DNA of 64,000 nucleotides from Acidobacteriota bacterium (GTDB lineage: Bacteria; Acidobacteriota; Blastocatellia; Pyrinomonadales; Pyrinomonadaceae): NCBI GenBank assembly GCA_025463135.1, contig JAOAPY010000013.1:1-64000 (forward strand), written 5' to 3'. Below are positions 1 to 9,489 of this stretch, in pieces. Positions within the stretch are counted from its first letter, which is position 1. The number at the start of each line of letters is the position of its first letter. The notes under the pieces were generated by a model that did not search any database, had not been told where the DNA came from, and saw only the letters and a program-made list of their open reading frames with translations. A program made the translations under genes and the position numbers.

Positions 1-700
1 CCCGCGTGGTGGTGCTGACCTCATTACCTTCGAAGAGGTGCGAGTTGAGTAATGAGGTCAGTACCGGGAGCGGTAAGCGACCGGGTCTCGTGAGCGATCT
101 GTGACCGTCGGCAGTATGAAGTCAGTACCACCTCGCGGTAGCGGGTGGGTAAGTGATGGAGCAGCTATAACGCCGAGAGGATCTAGTTGTGCCCAGCGAT
201 CTTGTTGGGAGCAGACCCACCCGCTACCGCGTGGTGGTACTGACCTCATACTGCCAATCCGACGGACTCCTCACGACCCGCGTGGTGGTGCTGACCTCAT
301 TACCTTCGAAGAGGTGCGAGTTGAGTATTGAGGTCAGTACCGGGAGCGGTAGCGACCGGGTCTCGTGAGCGATCTGTGACCGTCGGCAGTATGAAGTCAG
401 TACCACCTCGCGGTAACGGGTGGGTCTCGTAAGCGATCTGTGACCGTCGGCAGTATGAAGTCAGTACCACCTCGCGGTAGCGGGTGGGTCAGAGATGGAG
501 CAGCTATAACGCCGAGAGGATCTGGTTGTGCCCAGCGATCTTGTTGGGAGCAGACCCACCCGCTACCGCGTGGTGGTACTGACCTCATACTGCCGATCCG
601 ACCTCACGACCCGCGTGGTGGTGCTGACCTCGTTACCTTCGAAGAGGTGCGAGTTGAGTAATGAGGTCAGTACCGGGAGCCGTACCGCTCCGGGTTCTGT
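1..700. repeat. Long imperfect inverted/tandem repeat array
   Basis: A unit starting with CCCGCGTGGTGGTGCTGACC begins at 1, again near 277, and a third, partial copy begins near 610, so the spacings are about 276 and 333 bases. The second unit is longer because a segment of about 65 bases (about 358-424) is duplicated in tandem. Within each unit, arms of about 40 bases (about 111-151 and 215-255) are nearly perfect reverse complements, and a shorter perfect 11-bp palindrome (16-26 with 50-60) contains TGACCTCATTA. Open frames run through the array in several phases, but they are fragmentary and change phase between copies, so I read them as shadows. The array continues off the left edge. No transposase is nearby. 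Confidence 0.85.
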
Positions 701-705
701 AGCAG

Positions 706-1083
706 TCACATAGGCTGCACGCCTTCTGAATTACAGGTCATTTCTATTACGTGATACCGTCGCCGCAGCTTTTCCAATTCCTTTGCTTGTTGTCCGAGTA
801 TCTCCTGATAGTCGGCCGGGGGATTACCCCAGCAACCCTGCAAATGGTAGAAGTGGATTTCCTTCCCTTTCGCATCAACCAGCTTTCCTTTGCGACAGCG
901 CGCCTTAAGGTCCCTCAGCGTCTGCTCCACCGTGATTTTCTTTCCGACGCGACCGGGACGGATTATTGTGGCCGAAACAACATCCGTCCGTTGAATGTCT
1001 TTGGGTAGACAGGCGCAGGGATCATTCGCAGGAGTTAGCGTGCCAATGAAGAAGGTGGCCACCAGAATAATTGTCGATAACAT
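706..1083 (-). CDS. Small secreted hypothetical protein
   Basis: This encodes 125 residues with a typical Sec signal peptide (about residues 1-19, a hydrophobic run ending at TLTPA). The mature part has a CACLP motif near the N-terminus and two further cysteines (GCWGN and MTCNS), which suggests disulfides outside the cytoplasm. The middle is basic and the C-terminal third is probably helical (QQAKELEKLRRRY). The ATG is preceded by a good ribosome binding site (AGGGGGA on the minus strand). The 3' end lies against the repeat array. I do not recognise the family, and no function can be given. Confidence 0.6.
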   Translation of the reverse strand: MLSTIILVATFFIGTLTPANDPCACLPKDIQRTDVVSATIIRPGRVGKKITVEQTLRDLKARCRKGKLVDAKGKEIHFYHLQGCWGNPPADYQEILGQQAKELEKLRRRYHVIEMTCNSEGVQPM

Positions 1084-1553
1084 GAGTTCCCCCTTTCATA
1101 CCATCCTGATCGATGAGACTACGCGTCGTAGCGTTGGCAGGGCAAATTCAACGGCTTAACTTGTATCCCAGGATCGCGCGCCTCGAGTCGGTTTCGTTAC
1201 ATCGATTCGCGCACTTGACAGTGGTTAGCTATCGGCACTAAATTGCCTCTGTTACTAAGTCTTTGAGTCCTTACCGGAACGAAGCCGAGTTGATACGTTA
1301 AGGGTTTTAGTTAGCGGGCGTCCGACAACTCAGGCTCAGGTACTGGTAATCCCGCCCCAGTAAATTCAAAATCAAAAAGTGCGTCGACGACGCTTCAGAT
1401 AAGCCCGGGCCGCCGCGCTCAATAAACTTACAAGATTCAAACCGTCGTTCCGGTAATTTATGGAGCTCCTCTGATCATTTAGTGTCGATCTGGGGTTAAG
1501 AACACCGACAACTCTTCTCCCATCCAGAATGTTTCCAAAAGGAAGGCCTGCTA
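1084..1553. other. Intergenic region between divergent secreted-protein genes
   Basis: This is a 470-base divergent spacer. A possible promoter for the rightward gene is TTGACA at 1215-1220 with TAAATT at about 1239-1244 (18-base spacing). That match is only moderate. No riboswitch-like fold or convincing small gene was seen. The bases just before 1554 contain AAAAGGAAGG, a plausible ribosome binding site. Confidence 0.4.
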
Positions 1554-4500
1554 ATGAAGAAATCTTATGCGCTGACATTGTTCACCGCCATCGCCATCTT
1601 TGTCTCATCTATCCTTACACCCCCTGCAGCCGCAGACAAAACCAAAACCGGACAAGACAAGGATGCTAAGGCCACTGCCAGAAAGCCACAGGAAAAATCG
1701 GAAAAAGCCAAGAGCCAATCGGGAGTGAGTGACAGGGCTGCGAATGCACTGGTGGTCATTGAAGATGGAGTTGATGGTGAGGACCCGGATCTTCCAGCCG
1801 GCCTCGGCGGTCGTATCGATAAAGAAGCCTTTCTTCAGAAGCGTTCCGAAGCGATCGCGCGGCTGCGAGGAGTAGAGCCGGGCAGGCCCTTCGATGCTTC
1901 GGCCCGCGGTCGAGCTATCGCGCAGATGGACCAGCGTCAGGCCCAGTTACTGCGCCAGTCCAAAGGCTCACTGAGACCCGAAGCCATCGCCGCAAGCTGG
2001 ACTGAACTCGGGCCCAATCCGATACCGAACGGTCAAACCTCGCCGCCAAATCCCGTCAGCGGGCGAGTAACTGCAATCGAGATACACCCGACCAATCCTA
2101 ACTTGCTTTATGTTGGCACTGCGCAGGGCGGGGTCTTTCGCTCGTCGGATGGCGGCGCCAACTGGGTCGCAATATTCGACAATGCACAGTCGCTGGCGAT
2201 CGGCGCCCTGGCTCTCGCTCCTTCGAACCCTTCGATTCTTTACGTCGGGACGGGCGAACCAAATGGATCTGTTGACAGTTTTGCGGGCGTCGGTCTTTAT
2301 CGGATTGATAACGCAGACACCACCACCGGCGCTCTCGCTGATCTCAAAGGTCCGATCAATCCCACCATCAACGCCAATGCAGCGGGTGGCGGTTCGCTGA
2401 TCTACCAGGCTTTTAACGGTCGCACTATCACAAAAATTCTGGTACTGCCAAACGATGCGTCGACAATTTTCGTGGGCGTAGCCAGCGGAGTAATCGGCAT
2501 CGGCGGCGACATTCCGCTGGGCAATTCCATTCCTCCTCTGGGGTTGCGCGGATTGTATAGACTGACCAATGCGACGGCTGCGAATCCGGCATCTGTGGTC
2601 GCCACGAGGATTGGTGTCTCAACTTCAAATGCCTGTTTTGATAGTCCCTGTACCGGCAATCGGAATGTGAACGACATGGTTTTCGATCCGGCGGATGCCA
2701 GTGGCAACACAATTATTCTATGGCTGAATGGCATTAGCACAGCTGGCGACGGCGGTATCTATCGCACGACTAGTGCTATGGCGGCTACGCCAGGTTGGAC
2801 TCAGGTCTTTCAAACCACGACGGCAAGCACCTCGACGGGTCGTGGAACCTTAGCGATCTACAAACCGGCAGCGGGTTCTTCAATTGTCTACGCAGCCAGC
2901 GGTGAATCTTCCAGCGGTACGAGTTGCGCCAATAGCGCACAATCGGGGGCACTCCGCAAATCAATCGATGGCGGCGTGACCTGGTCGGCAAAGTTAACCG
3001 GCGGTGGCGGGTTTTGCGGCACTCAGTGTTTCTATAATCTTGGTTTAGCGGTGCAGCCCGGCGCCACCACGGCTACTGATAAGGTGCTTATCGGCGGCAA
3101 TGTTTCGAGTGCGAGTTGCCAGCGGCTGGAAGCAACTTCGACCGATGGTGGAACGACCTTTATTAACGCGGCGGGCGGTTTGCACGCGGACACTCACGTC
3201 ATCAGGTTTGCGCCGTCGGATGGGAGCATCGTCTATCGTGGCGATGACGGCGGCATCTGGAAGTCGAGCGACGGCGGCGCGACCTGGACCAGCCTTAATA
3301 ATTCGGGATTCAAAGCTACTCAGTTCATGGGCATCGCTTTGCATCCAACTAATCGAGACTTCACTTTGGGTGGTACTCAGGACAACGGAACCAATCAGAT
3401 GCAGACCGGTCCCGCCTGGCTGCACGTAGACAATGGTGATGGCGGTTTCACACTGATTGATCAGAATGCCAGCGACACTACTAACGTGATTATGTATCAC
3501 ACGTACTTCAACGCGAGTGATACGTTGGTTGGTTTCGCGGAAACCGATGTGGCGGGCGGTGGGTTTGTTTTCCGTGGTTGCCAGGGAACGACTCCTGGCA
3601 ACGGGATAACTTGTAGCGACGCTGTTAACTTTTACGCGCCGCTGGCCCAGGGGCCGGGCAATCCCAACACCGTCTACTACGGTACCGACCGCCTCTACCG
3701 TTCGCCGGACAAGGGGTTGAACAACGGCATCGTCAGTCAGGTCCCCATCGTATCCGGCGTGCCTATTAGTTCAATCGCCGTTTCACCTCAGGATGACAAT
3801 TACAGGATTGTGGGTCTTGATAATGGTGCGGTGGTCTTTACCACCAGCGGATCTTCTACGCTCGCCGTTCTCGATGCTGTGGGCGGCGGCAGCACGATTC
3901 CCGACAAATACATCGGACGCGCTCTGTTTGATCCTTCGAATAAGAACACTGCTTACATAGGGCTGGGAGGTTATATGGGCAGTGCGGCGGCGGCTAATTC
4001 CCACCTTTGGAGGGTCACGAATCTGAATAGTAGTCCGGCTATTGTTGCTATTAATGGTTCGGGTGCTACGGGTTTGCCGGACATCCCTATCAACGCTCTG
4101 GCAGTGGACCCTCTTAACTCGAATGCTCTTTACGTGGGAACTGATATCGGAGTTTATTTCTCCGCCGATGGCGGGACTACCTGGAATCCGTTTGGATTCG
4201 GCCTGCCACGCGTCGCGGTGTTTGGAATGGGAATTCAAAACACGAGTCGCGTGCTGCGTATCGCCACGCACGGTCGCGGCATGTGGGAAATCCCCGTCGC
4301 CCAAACTAATACCCAAATCCAATTCACAGCGTCGAGCTATGCCGTCGGCGAAGGCGATGGCAAAGTAATTATTACGGCCACTCGTACCGGCGATATTTCC
4401 GGCACGTCCTCTGCCGATTTCGCGACCGGCAATGGCACGGCATCTCAGCGCACTGATTATCTGGTACGCAACGGCACCATGACCTTTACCGCCGGCGTCA

Positions 4501-5852
4501 CTTCCAAATCGTTTTCGGTTCCCATCATCGACGATGTTTATGTTGAGCCCACAGAGACCATCAATCTCACGCTAAGCAGCCCAGTCGGGGCGGTTCTGGG
4601 TAGTCAGAATACTGCCTTCATCAACATCACCGATAACGATGCTGCTGGTCCATCAATCGCGCAGAAACGCTTTGGCGCTTCGTTCGGCGGCGCCGAGGAG
4701 ACCCCGCCCAACGCATCCGTGGCCAGTGGCCAGGGCTATGTCTTGTTGAACGGCGCGGAGACTTCCGCGAATGTCAGTTTGCAGTTTAGTAATCTCAGCA
4801 GCGCGGAAACCGGGGCCCACATTCATGCGGCTCCCTCGGCAACACCGGGGCCGATCATCTTCCCATTGCCCACTACAAATCCCGTAACTGATTTTCAGAT
4901 AGCTCCGACGCCGCAGCAGGTGGCAGATCTGAAAGCGGGTTTGCATTACATGAACATTCACAGCGCTAATTTTCCCAACGGAGAAATTCGCGGACAACTG
5001 CTATGGAACCCGACGATGGAAGACGCCTTCTTTGTGCGACAACAGTTTTTGGATTTTCTCGGTCGCGAACCGGATGCGGGCGGTCTTAGCTTCTGGGTGA
5101 ATCGTTTCAATGAGAATTGTGTATCGGGCGTCCAGTGCTTCCACAACAACACCATCGGCGTCTCAGACGCTTTCTTCTTTGAACCGGAGTTCCATCAGAC
5201 AGCGGGGTTTGTTTTTCTTGTCTATCGTGCTGCCTATGGCAACTCACAACCGTTCCACAATCCGGACGGCTCGAATCCGGCTGAGGCTAATAAGTTGCCG
5301 GACTACGCCACGTTTACGGCTGACCGAGCACGAGTCGTCGGCGGCGCCAACCTGACCGCATCACAACAGGCATTCGCCAATCTCCTCGTGACGCGTTCGG
5401 AATTCACCAACAAATATGGCGCAGGCTTGAATACCGGCGCCCTGTTTGTGGACGCCGTGCTGGCAAACATCCAAGCCGCCGATGGAGTGGATTTGACAGC
5501 GCAACGCCAGGCGCTCATTGACCAGTACAACTCAGCCGGCGGTGGCAACGCCGGAAGGGCGCAGGTGATGTACTTACTGGGACTCGATGATGCGACAAAC
5601 AATCCCATCAACAACCGGGCCTTCGTCAATGCCGAGTACAATCGACAGTTTGCGTTGACTTTGTACTTTGGTTATCTGCGCCGCAATCCGGACATCGGCG
5701 GGTTCCTCTTCTGGCAGAGCCAGATCAACTCCGCCGCCGTAGGTGACGTGCCTAAGCAGCAGGCGTTAGTCTGTTCCTTTGTTACGGCACCCGAATATCA
5801 GTTGCGGTTCGGACCGAACACGCCGCGTAATAATCGCGAATGCCCGCAGTAA
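1554..5852 (+). CDS. Giant secreted protein: BNR/VPS10-like propeller, Calx-beta, CHRD, DUF4214
   Basis: This encodes 1432 residues. A signal peptide (about 1-27) is followed by a Lys/Gln-rich spacer. Residues about 145-915 carry sortilin/BNR-type beta-propeller repeats, seen as recurring DGG..W motifs (SSDGGANW, SIDGGVTW, SSDGGATW, SADGGTTW), ending in HGRGMWEIP. A Calx-beta domain follows at about 920-1030 (YAVGEGDG, VEPTETINL, ITDND), then a CHRD domain at about 1038-1155 (AHIHA, MNIHSANFPNGEIRGQL). The C-terminus (about 1157-1430) holds two DUF4214-type segments (FLGREPDAGGLSFW; LRRNPDIGGFLFW). Such architectures are cell-surface or secreted and probably bind calcium and carbohydrate or protein partners. 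The precise role is unknown. It appears to be monocistronic. Confidence 0.85.
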   Translation: MKKSYALTLFTAIAIFVSSILTPPAAADKTKTGQDKDAKATARKPQEKSEKAKSQSGVSDRAANALVVIEDGVDGEDPDLPAGLGGRIDKEAFLQKRSEAIARLRGVEPGRPFDASARGRAIAQMDQRQAQLLRQSKGSLRPEAIAASWTELGPNPIPNGQTSPPNPVSGRVTAIEIHPTNPNLLYVGTAQGGVFRSSDGGANWVAIFDNAQSLAIGALALAPSNPSILYVGTGEPNGSVDSFAGVGLYRIDNADTTTGALADLKGPINPTINANAAGGGSLIYQAFNGRTITKILVLPNDASTIFVGVASGVIGIGGDIPLGNSIPPLGLRGLYRLTNATAANPASVVATRIGVSTSNACFDSPCTGNRNVNDMVFDPADASGNTIILWLNGISTAGDGGIYRTTSAMAATPGWTQVFQTTTASTSTGRGTLAIYKPAAGSSIVYAASGESSSGTSCANSAQSGALRKSIDGGVTWSAKLTGGGGFCGTQCFYNLGLAVQPGATTATDKVLIGGNVSSASCQRLEATSTDGGTTFINAAGGLHADTHVIRFAPSDGSIVYRGDDGGIWKSSDGGATWTSLNNSGFKATQFMGIALHPTNRDFTLGGTQDNGTNQMQTGPAWLHVDNGDGGFTLIDQNASDTTNVIMYHTYFNASDTLVGFAETDVAGGGFVFRGCQGTTPGNGITCSDAVNFYAPLAQGPGNPNTVYYGTDRLYRSPDKGLNNGIVSQVPIVSGVPISSIAVSPQDDNYRIVGLDNGAVVFTTSGSSTLAVLDAVGGGSTIPDKYIGRALFDPSNKNTAYIGLGGYMGSAAAANSHLWRVTNLNSSPAIVAINGSGATGLPDIPINALAVDPLNSNALYVGTDIGVYFSADGGTTWNPFGFGLPRVAVFGMGIQNTSRVLRIATHGRGMWEIPVAQTNTQIQFTASSYAVGEGDGKVIITATRTGDISGTSSADFATGNGTASQRTDYLVRNGTMTFTAGVTSKSFSVPIIDDVYVEPTETINLTLSSPVGAVLGSQNTAFINITDNDAAGPSIAQKRFGASFGGAEETPPNASVASGQGYVLLNGAETSANVSLQFSNLSSAETGAHIHAAPSATPGPIIFPLPTTNPVTDFQIAPTPQQVADLKAGLHYMNIHSANFPNGEIRGQLLWNPTMEDAFFVRQQFLDFLGREPDAGGLSFWVNRFNENCVSGVQCFHNNTIGVSDAFFFEPEFHQTAGFVFLVYRAAYGNSQPFHNPDGSNPAEANKLPDYATFTADRARVVGGANLTASQQAFANLLVTRSEFTNKYGAGLNTGALFVDAVLANIQAADGVDLTAQRQALIDQYNSAGGGNAGRAQVMYLLGLDDATNNPINNRAFVNAEYNRQFALTLYFGYLRRNPDIGGFLFWQSQINSAAVGDVPKQQALVCSFVTAPEYQLRFGPNTPRNNRECPQ

Positions 5853-6259
5853 AGAAAGTAGGCAGTAGGCAGACGGCAGTAGGCAGGATGAAAACAAATA
5901 GCCGCGGATGAACGCGGATGCTCGCGGATTTGAACAAAAAGTTCTCAGATCCGTTTCCATCGGCGCTCGTCCGCGGCTGAATTTTCTTCCGCAAGAATCC
6001 GAGGCCTTTTGTTCCCTTTCGGTGAGTGTGGCGAAAGACCGGGCAGGCAGATGCCCGCGGTCCCAGGGTGCCTTATTCGGCGAGTAAACACGCTCAGCCC
6101 GCCTCAGCAGCCAACAGACTTTGTCTCCGAACGACCTAGCTTGACGCTCCTGCTTATCGCATGTTAGGTTCCGACTTCATTCACATTCGTGAATTCGCTT
6201 GATGAATTTCGGCAGGGACCTAAACTGCCTTGTGCCTGATTATCAGCTGGAGAAGTGTA
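5853..6259. repeat. Repeat-filled intergenic region upstream of gcvT
   Basis: Three repeat types are visible. At 5857-5887 there is a period-7 short tandem repeat of AGTAGGC. At 5900-5978 there is an imperfect inverted repeat whose ends read AGCCGCGGATGAACGCGGAT and its complement, also found at 57208-57289. At 6041-6068 there is a hairpin of the GGGCAGGCAGATGCCCGC type followed by GGTCCCAGGG. I looked for the two glycine-riboswitch aptamers often found before gcv operons and did not find their conserved core. Confidence 0.7.
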
Positions 6260-7381
6260 GTGAGCGCACCTGCCCCGCAACTGAAAAGTACGCCGCTGAA
6301 TGCCGCGCACCGTCAGCTGGGTGGTCGCATGGTGGATTTTGGCGGCTGGGACATGCCGGTCCAATATCCCACCGGCACGCTTGAAGAACACATGAGAACG
6401 CGGACCCACTCGGGCCTGTTCGACGTGTCCCATATGGGTGAGATTGAAGTGCGCGGCCAGGACGCGATCACCTTCGTCAATCGCATCACCTCCAACGACG
6501 TGACGAAGCTGGTAGACGGCCAGGCACAATACTCCGCGCTCACGACGCCCCAGGGGACCGTCGTTGATGACCTTCTCGTCTATCGCTTTGCGCAGGACCA
6601 CCTGCTGTTGGTAGTAAACGCAGGCACAACGGAAAAGGATTGGGACTGGATCTCTTCGCATCTGACGGAGCGCGCCGTCCAGTTAAGAAACGCCAGCAGC
6701 GAATACTGCCAGATTGCTATTCAGGGCCCCGACGCTCCGGGGATATTGCAGTCTTTAACGCAGCTATCGCTGGATGAGATCAAGTACTACCACTTTCGCG
6801 AAGGCGCCGTCGACGGTGTACCTGCAATCGTCTCGCGCACGGGCTACACGGGCGAAGACGGCTTTGAAGTTTATGCGGCCGCCGATAAGGCAGAACAGCT
6901 GTGGAACAAACTTCTCGACACGGGAAACTTTGGCACCAGTGCAGGCGTTCTTCCCTGCGGACTTGCAGCGCGCAACACGCTTCGCCTGGAAGCAGGCATG
7001 TCCCTGTATGGGCACGAGATTGACGAAACCACGACCTTGCTGGAAGCTAATCTCGGTTGGATCTGTAAGCTGAATAAAGGTGAGTTTGAAGGCCGCGAGG
7101 CACTTGTCCGGCAAAAAGAAACCGGGGTGAGTCGTCGTCTGGTAGGGTTCGAAGTCATTGCGCGCGGAATTGCTCGAGACGATCAGGATGTGCTGATTAG
7201 CGGTGAACGGCTTGGCAAGGTAACTTCTGGAAGCCCCGCTCCCTTTCTTAAGAAAAATATTGGCTTCGCCTATGTCCCGGTGCAATTCGCTAACGAAGGA
7301 CAGGACATCCAAATTGATGTGCGCGGGCGGGCGGTAGCTGCAAAAGTCGTGAAGACGCCCTTTTATAAGCGCGAGCGCTAA
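6260..7381 (+). CDS. gcvT: Glycine cleavage system T protein (aminomethyltransferase)
   Basis: GcvT transfers the one-carbon unit from aminomethyl-lipoyl GcvH to tetrahydrofolate, releasing ammonia. The 373-residue product has the family features: GGWDMPVQYP near the N-terminus, FDVSHMGEIEV, a central GYTGEDGFEVY, and the C-terminal SPAPFLKKNIGFAYV with a final FYKRER. I place the start at a GTG at 6260, with GGAGA 7 bases upstream. The frame is open back to an ATG at 6230, but that would add ten residues that do not fit the family. It is the first gene of gcvT-gcvH-gcvPA-gcvPB, and about 90 bases containing a small hairpin separate it from gcvH. Confidence 0.95.
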   Translation: MSAPAPQLKSTPLNAAHRQLGGRMVDFGGWDMPVQYPTGTLEEHMRTRTHSGLFDVSHMGEIEVRGQDAITFVNRITSNDVTKLVDGQAQYSALTTPQGTVVDDLLVYRFAQDHLLLVVNAGTTEKDWDWISSHLTERAVQLRNASSEYCQIAIQGPDAPGILQSLTQLSLDEIKYYHFREGAVDGVPAIVSRTGYTGEDGFEVYAAADKAEQLWNKLLDTGNFGTSAGVLPCGLAARNTLRLEAGMSLYGHEIDETTTLLEANLGWICKLNKGEFEGREALVRQKETGVSRRLVGFEVIARGIARDDQDVLISGERLGKVTSGSPAPFLKKNIGFAYVPVQFANEGQDIQIDVRGRAVAAKVVKTPFYKRER

Positions 7382-7400
7382 AGGTGCGGATAGGTCGCGC

Positions 7401-7425
7401 GACATCGGCAGTATGCCGATGCCAC
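7401..7425. repeat. Short hairpin of the GGCAGGATGCC family
   Basis: ATCGGCAGTATGCCGAT followed by GCCAC lies between gcvT and gcvH. It matches the layout of the hairpins at 6041, 11187, 17932 and 45999 (palindrome, then GGTCCC or GCCAC). Confidence 0.6.
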
Positions 7426-7473
7426 AACAGTCAAAGTATTCGACGCAGACCAAAGAGGAGAACAAAACAACTC

Positions 7474-7866
7474 ATGGCAAACATTCCCGAGGATCTTCAC
7501 TACAGCAAGGACCACGAGTGGGTCAGGGTTGCCGGCAACATCGCCACGATCGGCATTACTGACTATGCACAAAACTCTCTCGGTGATGTCGTCTATGTCG
7601 AACTGTCAAAGCCTGGCGATGAACTGGCGGCGAACGAATCTTTCGGCTCAGTCGAATCGGTGAAGGCGGTTTCAGAACTCTTCACGCCCGTGTCAGGTGC
7701 AGTAACCGAACAGAATGACGCGTTGCAGGATGCACCTGAGAAGGTGAACACGGATCCGTACGGCGACGGCTGGATGATCCGCGTCAAGATGTCGAGCGCC
7801 GGCGAAGTTGATAGCCTGCTCACCGCAGCCGAATACGAAGATTTCACGAAAGAAGAGACCGAGTAA
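7474..7866 (+). CDS. gcvH: Glycine cleavage system H protein (lipoyl carrier)
   Basis: This encodes 130 residues, the normal size. GcvH carries the lipoyl arm that shuttles the aminomethyl group between the P, T and L proteins. The lipoylated lysine is in ESVKAVSEL. The N-terminal HYSKDHEWVRV and C-terminal YGDGWMIRVKM are diagnostic. The start at 7474 (MANIPEDLHYS) follows AGAGGAG at 7454-7460. The open frame continues upstream to 7384, but those codons run through the hairpin and are not conserved-looking. The stop is followed after two bases by the TTG start of gcvPA, so the two are probably translationally coupled. Confidence 0.97.
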   Translation: MANIPEDLHYSKDHEWVRVAGNIATIGITDYAQNSLGDVVYVELSKPGDELAANESFGSVESVKAVSELFTPVSGAVTEQNDALQDAPEKVNTDPYGDGWMIRVKMSSAGEVDSLLTAAEYEDFTKEETE

Positions 7867-7868
7867 AC

Positions 7869-9212
7869 TTGCGCTACATTCCCAACTCGTCAGCAGAACA
7901 GGCCGAGATGCTGAAGCAGATCGGCCTTAACTCCGTCGCAGAACTATTCCACTCAATTCCCGAGGAATTGCGTTTGCAAAGACAGCTGGAGACTCCGGCT
8001 GCGCTTTCAGAGATAGAACTGATCGCGGGCTTCGAGCGAATGGCCGCTCGCAACAGTGCCGCTTACAGATCCAGTTTCCTGGGGGCCGGCGTCTACTCGC
8101 ATTACATACCCACGATTGTCGATCACCTGATTTCGCGGTCAGAATTCTTTACCGCCTATACACCCTATCAGCCGGAGATTTCGCAGGGCACGCTGCAGGT
8201 GATCTTCGAGTTTCAGACACTCGTCTGCCAATTGACCGGCATGGAAGTCGCCAACGCCTCGATGTACGACGGCTCAACCGCTCTGGCCGAGGCAGTGTTA
8301 ATGGCTGAGCGTGTCACGAACCGCTCGAAGGTCATTGCCTGCGGCGCTATTCATCCGGAATACCTGGAAGTGGTTCGCACCTATGTCCAGCACGCCGGTA
8401 TAGACTTTGAGCAGCTTGATTTCGATTCGACCACGGGTCAGGCCTCAACCAGCCTCGCGGCAATACTCGATGACAAGACAGCTGCGATCGTGGTGCAGTC
8501 GCCAAACTTCTTTGGCTGTGTTGAAGATGTTTCGGCACTGGCGGAAAAGGCACACGCAGCCGGCGCCTTGCTGATTGTCGCTGTGACTGAAGCAGCTTCA
8601 CTCGCGCTGCTAAAATCACCGGGCGCGTGTGGCGCCGACATCGTTATCGCCGAAGGACAGTCTTTCGGTGTGCCGCTTTCTTTTGGTGGACCATACGTGG
8701 GGTTGTTTGCCACCCGCGAAAAGTTCGCGCGCCAGATTCCGGGGCGGCTGGTGGGCCAAGCCTATGACAAGCAGGGCCGGCGCGGCTTTGTGCTGACGCT
8801 CGCCACTCGCGAGCAACACATCAAGCGCGAGAAGGCCACGTCGAACATTTGCACGAATGAAGGTTTAATCGCGCTGGCCGCGACAGTCTATCTGGAGACC
8901 ATGGGCCGGCGGGGCTTACAGGAAGTGGCCGAGCAGTGTGCGCAAAAAGCTGCCTACGCGGCGCGACGAATTGCAGGAATCGAAGGCTTTTCGCTTCCCT
9001 TCTCTGCGCCGCGCTTTAATGAGTTCGTAGTGCGAGGCCCAGGTCCGGCTCGGAAACTGCTAGATCGCCTGGCTAAGGGAAACGAGATCAACGGCGGGCT
9101 GGCCTTGTCGCGTTACTTCAGCGACCGCCCGAATGATTTCCTGGTTTGCGTGACGGAACTTAATTCCCGCACTGAGATTGATGCGCTGATCGAAGCGCTA
9201 ACAGTTGGCTAA
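7869..9212 (+). CDS. gcvPA: Glycine dehydrogenase (decarboxylating) subunit 1
   Basis: This encodes 447 residues and is the N-terminal half of the split P-protein. It decarboxylates glycine together with GcvPB and PLP. Family motifs are RYIPNSSAEQAEML at the start, FLGAGVYSHYIPTIVDHL, TPYQPEISQGTLQ, NASMYDGSTALAEA, and GGPYVGLFATRE with PGRLVGQ. The only reasonable start is a TTG two bases after the gcvH stop, where the conserved N-terminus begins at once. Expression probably depends on coupling to gcvH. Confidence 0.95.
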   Translation: MRYIPNSSAEQAEMLKQIGLNSVAELFHSIPEELRLQRQLETPAALSEIELIAGFERMAARNSAAYRSSFLGAGVYSHYIPTIVDHLISRSEFFTAYTPYQPEISQGTLQVIFEFQTLVCQLTGMEVANASMYDGSTALAEAVLMAERVTNRSKVIACGAIHPEYLEVVRTYVQHAGIDFEQLDFDSTTGQASTSLAAILDDKTAAIVVQSPNFFGCVEDVSALAEKAHAAGALLIVAVTEAASLALLKSPGACGADIVIAEGQSFGVPLSFGGPYVGLFATREKFARQIPGRLVGQAYDKQGRRGFVLTLATREQHIKREKATSNICTNEGLIALAATVYLETMGRRGLQEVAEQCAQKAAYAARRIAGIEGFSLPFSAPRFNEFVVRGPGPARKLLDRLAKGNEINGGLALSRYFSDRPNDFLVCVTELNSRTEIDALIEALTVG

Positions 9213-9489
9213 CTGGTGCGAAGCCTTTTCGACAGGAAAGAGTTTTACAGTTTTCCTTGATCTATTCGGTCCCAGAGGGACCAAATGTTTATAGCATTAG
9301 GAATCAAAGAAGGGTTTAGAGCTCCTGAGGATCGAAACACCAGAATTCGTGGAGAAGTATGTTGCGCTCCTTCAGAGCTGGTAAGCCTTTTTTGTAGTCC
9401 AAGCTACAAACATTTTGCTGCTCTGCAGCCAGAGCGCGGTTTCCAAACATAACTTGGCGATCGGTTTCAAAGATCTCGCCGAATTCCAA

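Noticed and set aside
1-700. Possible CRISPR array
   Set aside because: The repeats are long, few and partly inverted, with variable unit length and no short unique spacers; no cas gene is in the window.
1372-1578. 68-codon minus-strand frame overlapping the start of the giant gene
   Set aside because: Overlaps the signal peptide region of a well-supported gene and lies in the divergent promoter space; no family.
5853-6259. Glycine riboswitch before gcvT
   Set aside because: The conserved aptamer core could not be found by eye; only hairpin repeats are present.
6764-7465. 233-codon frame antisense to gcvT
   Set aside because: Shadow of gcvT with no recognisable motif or ribosome binding site.
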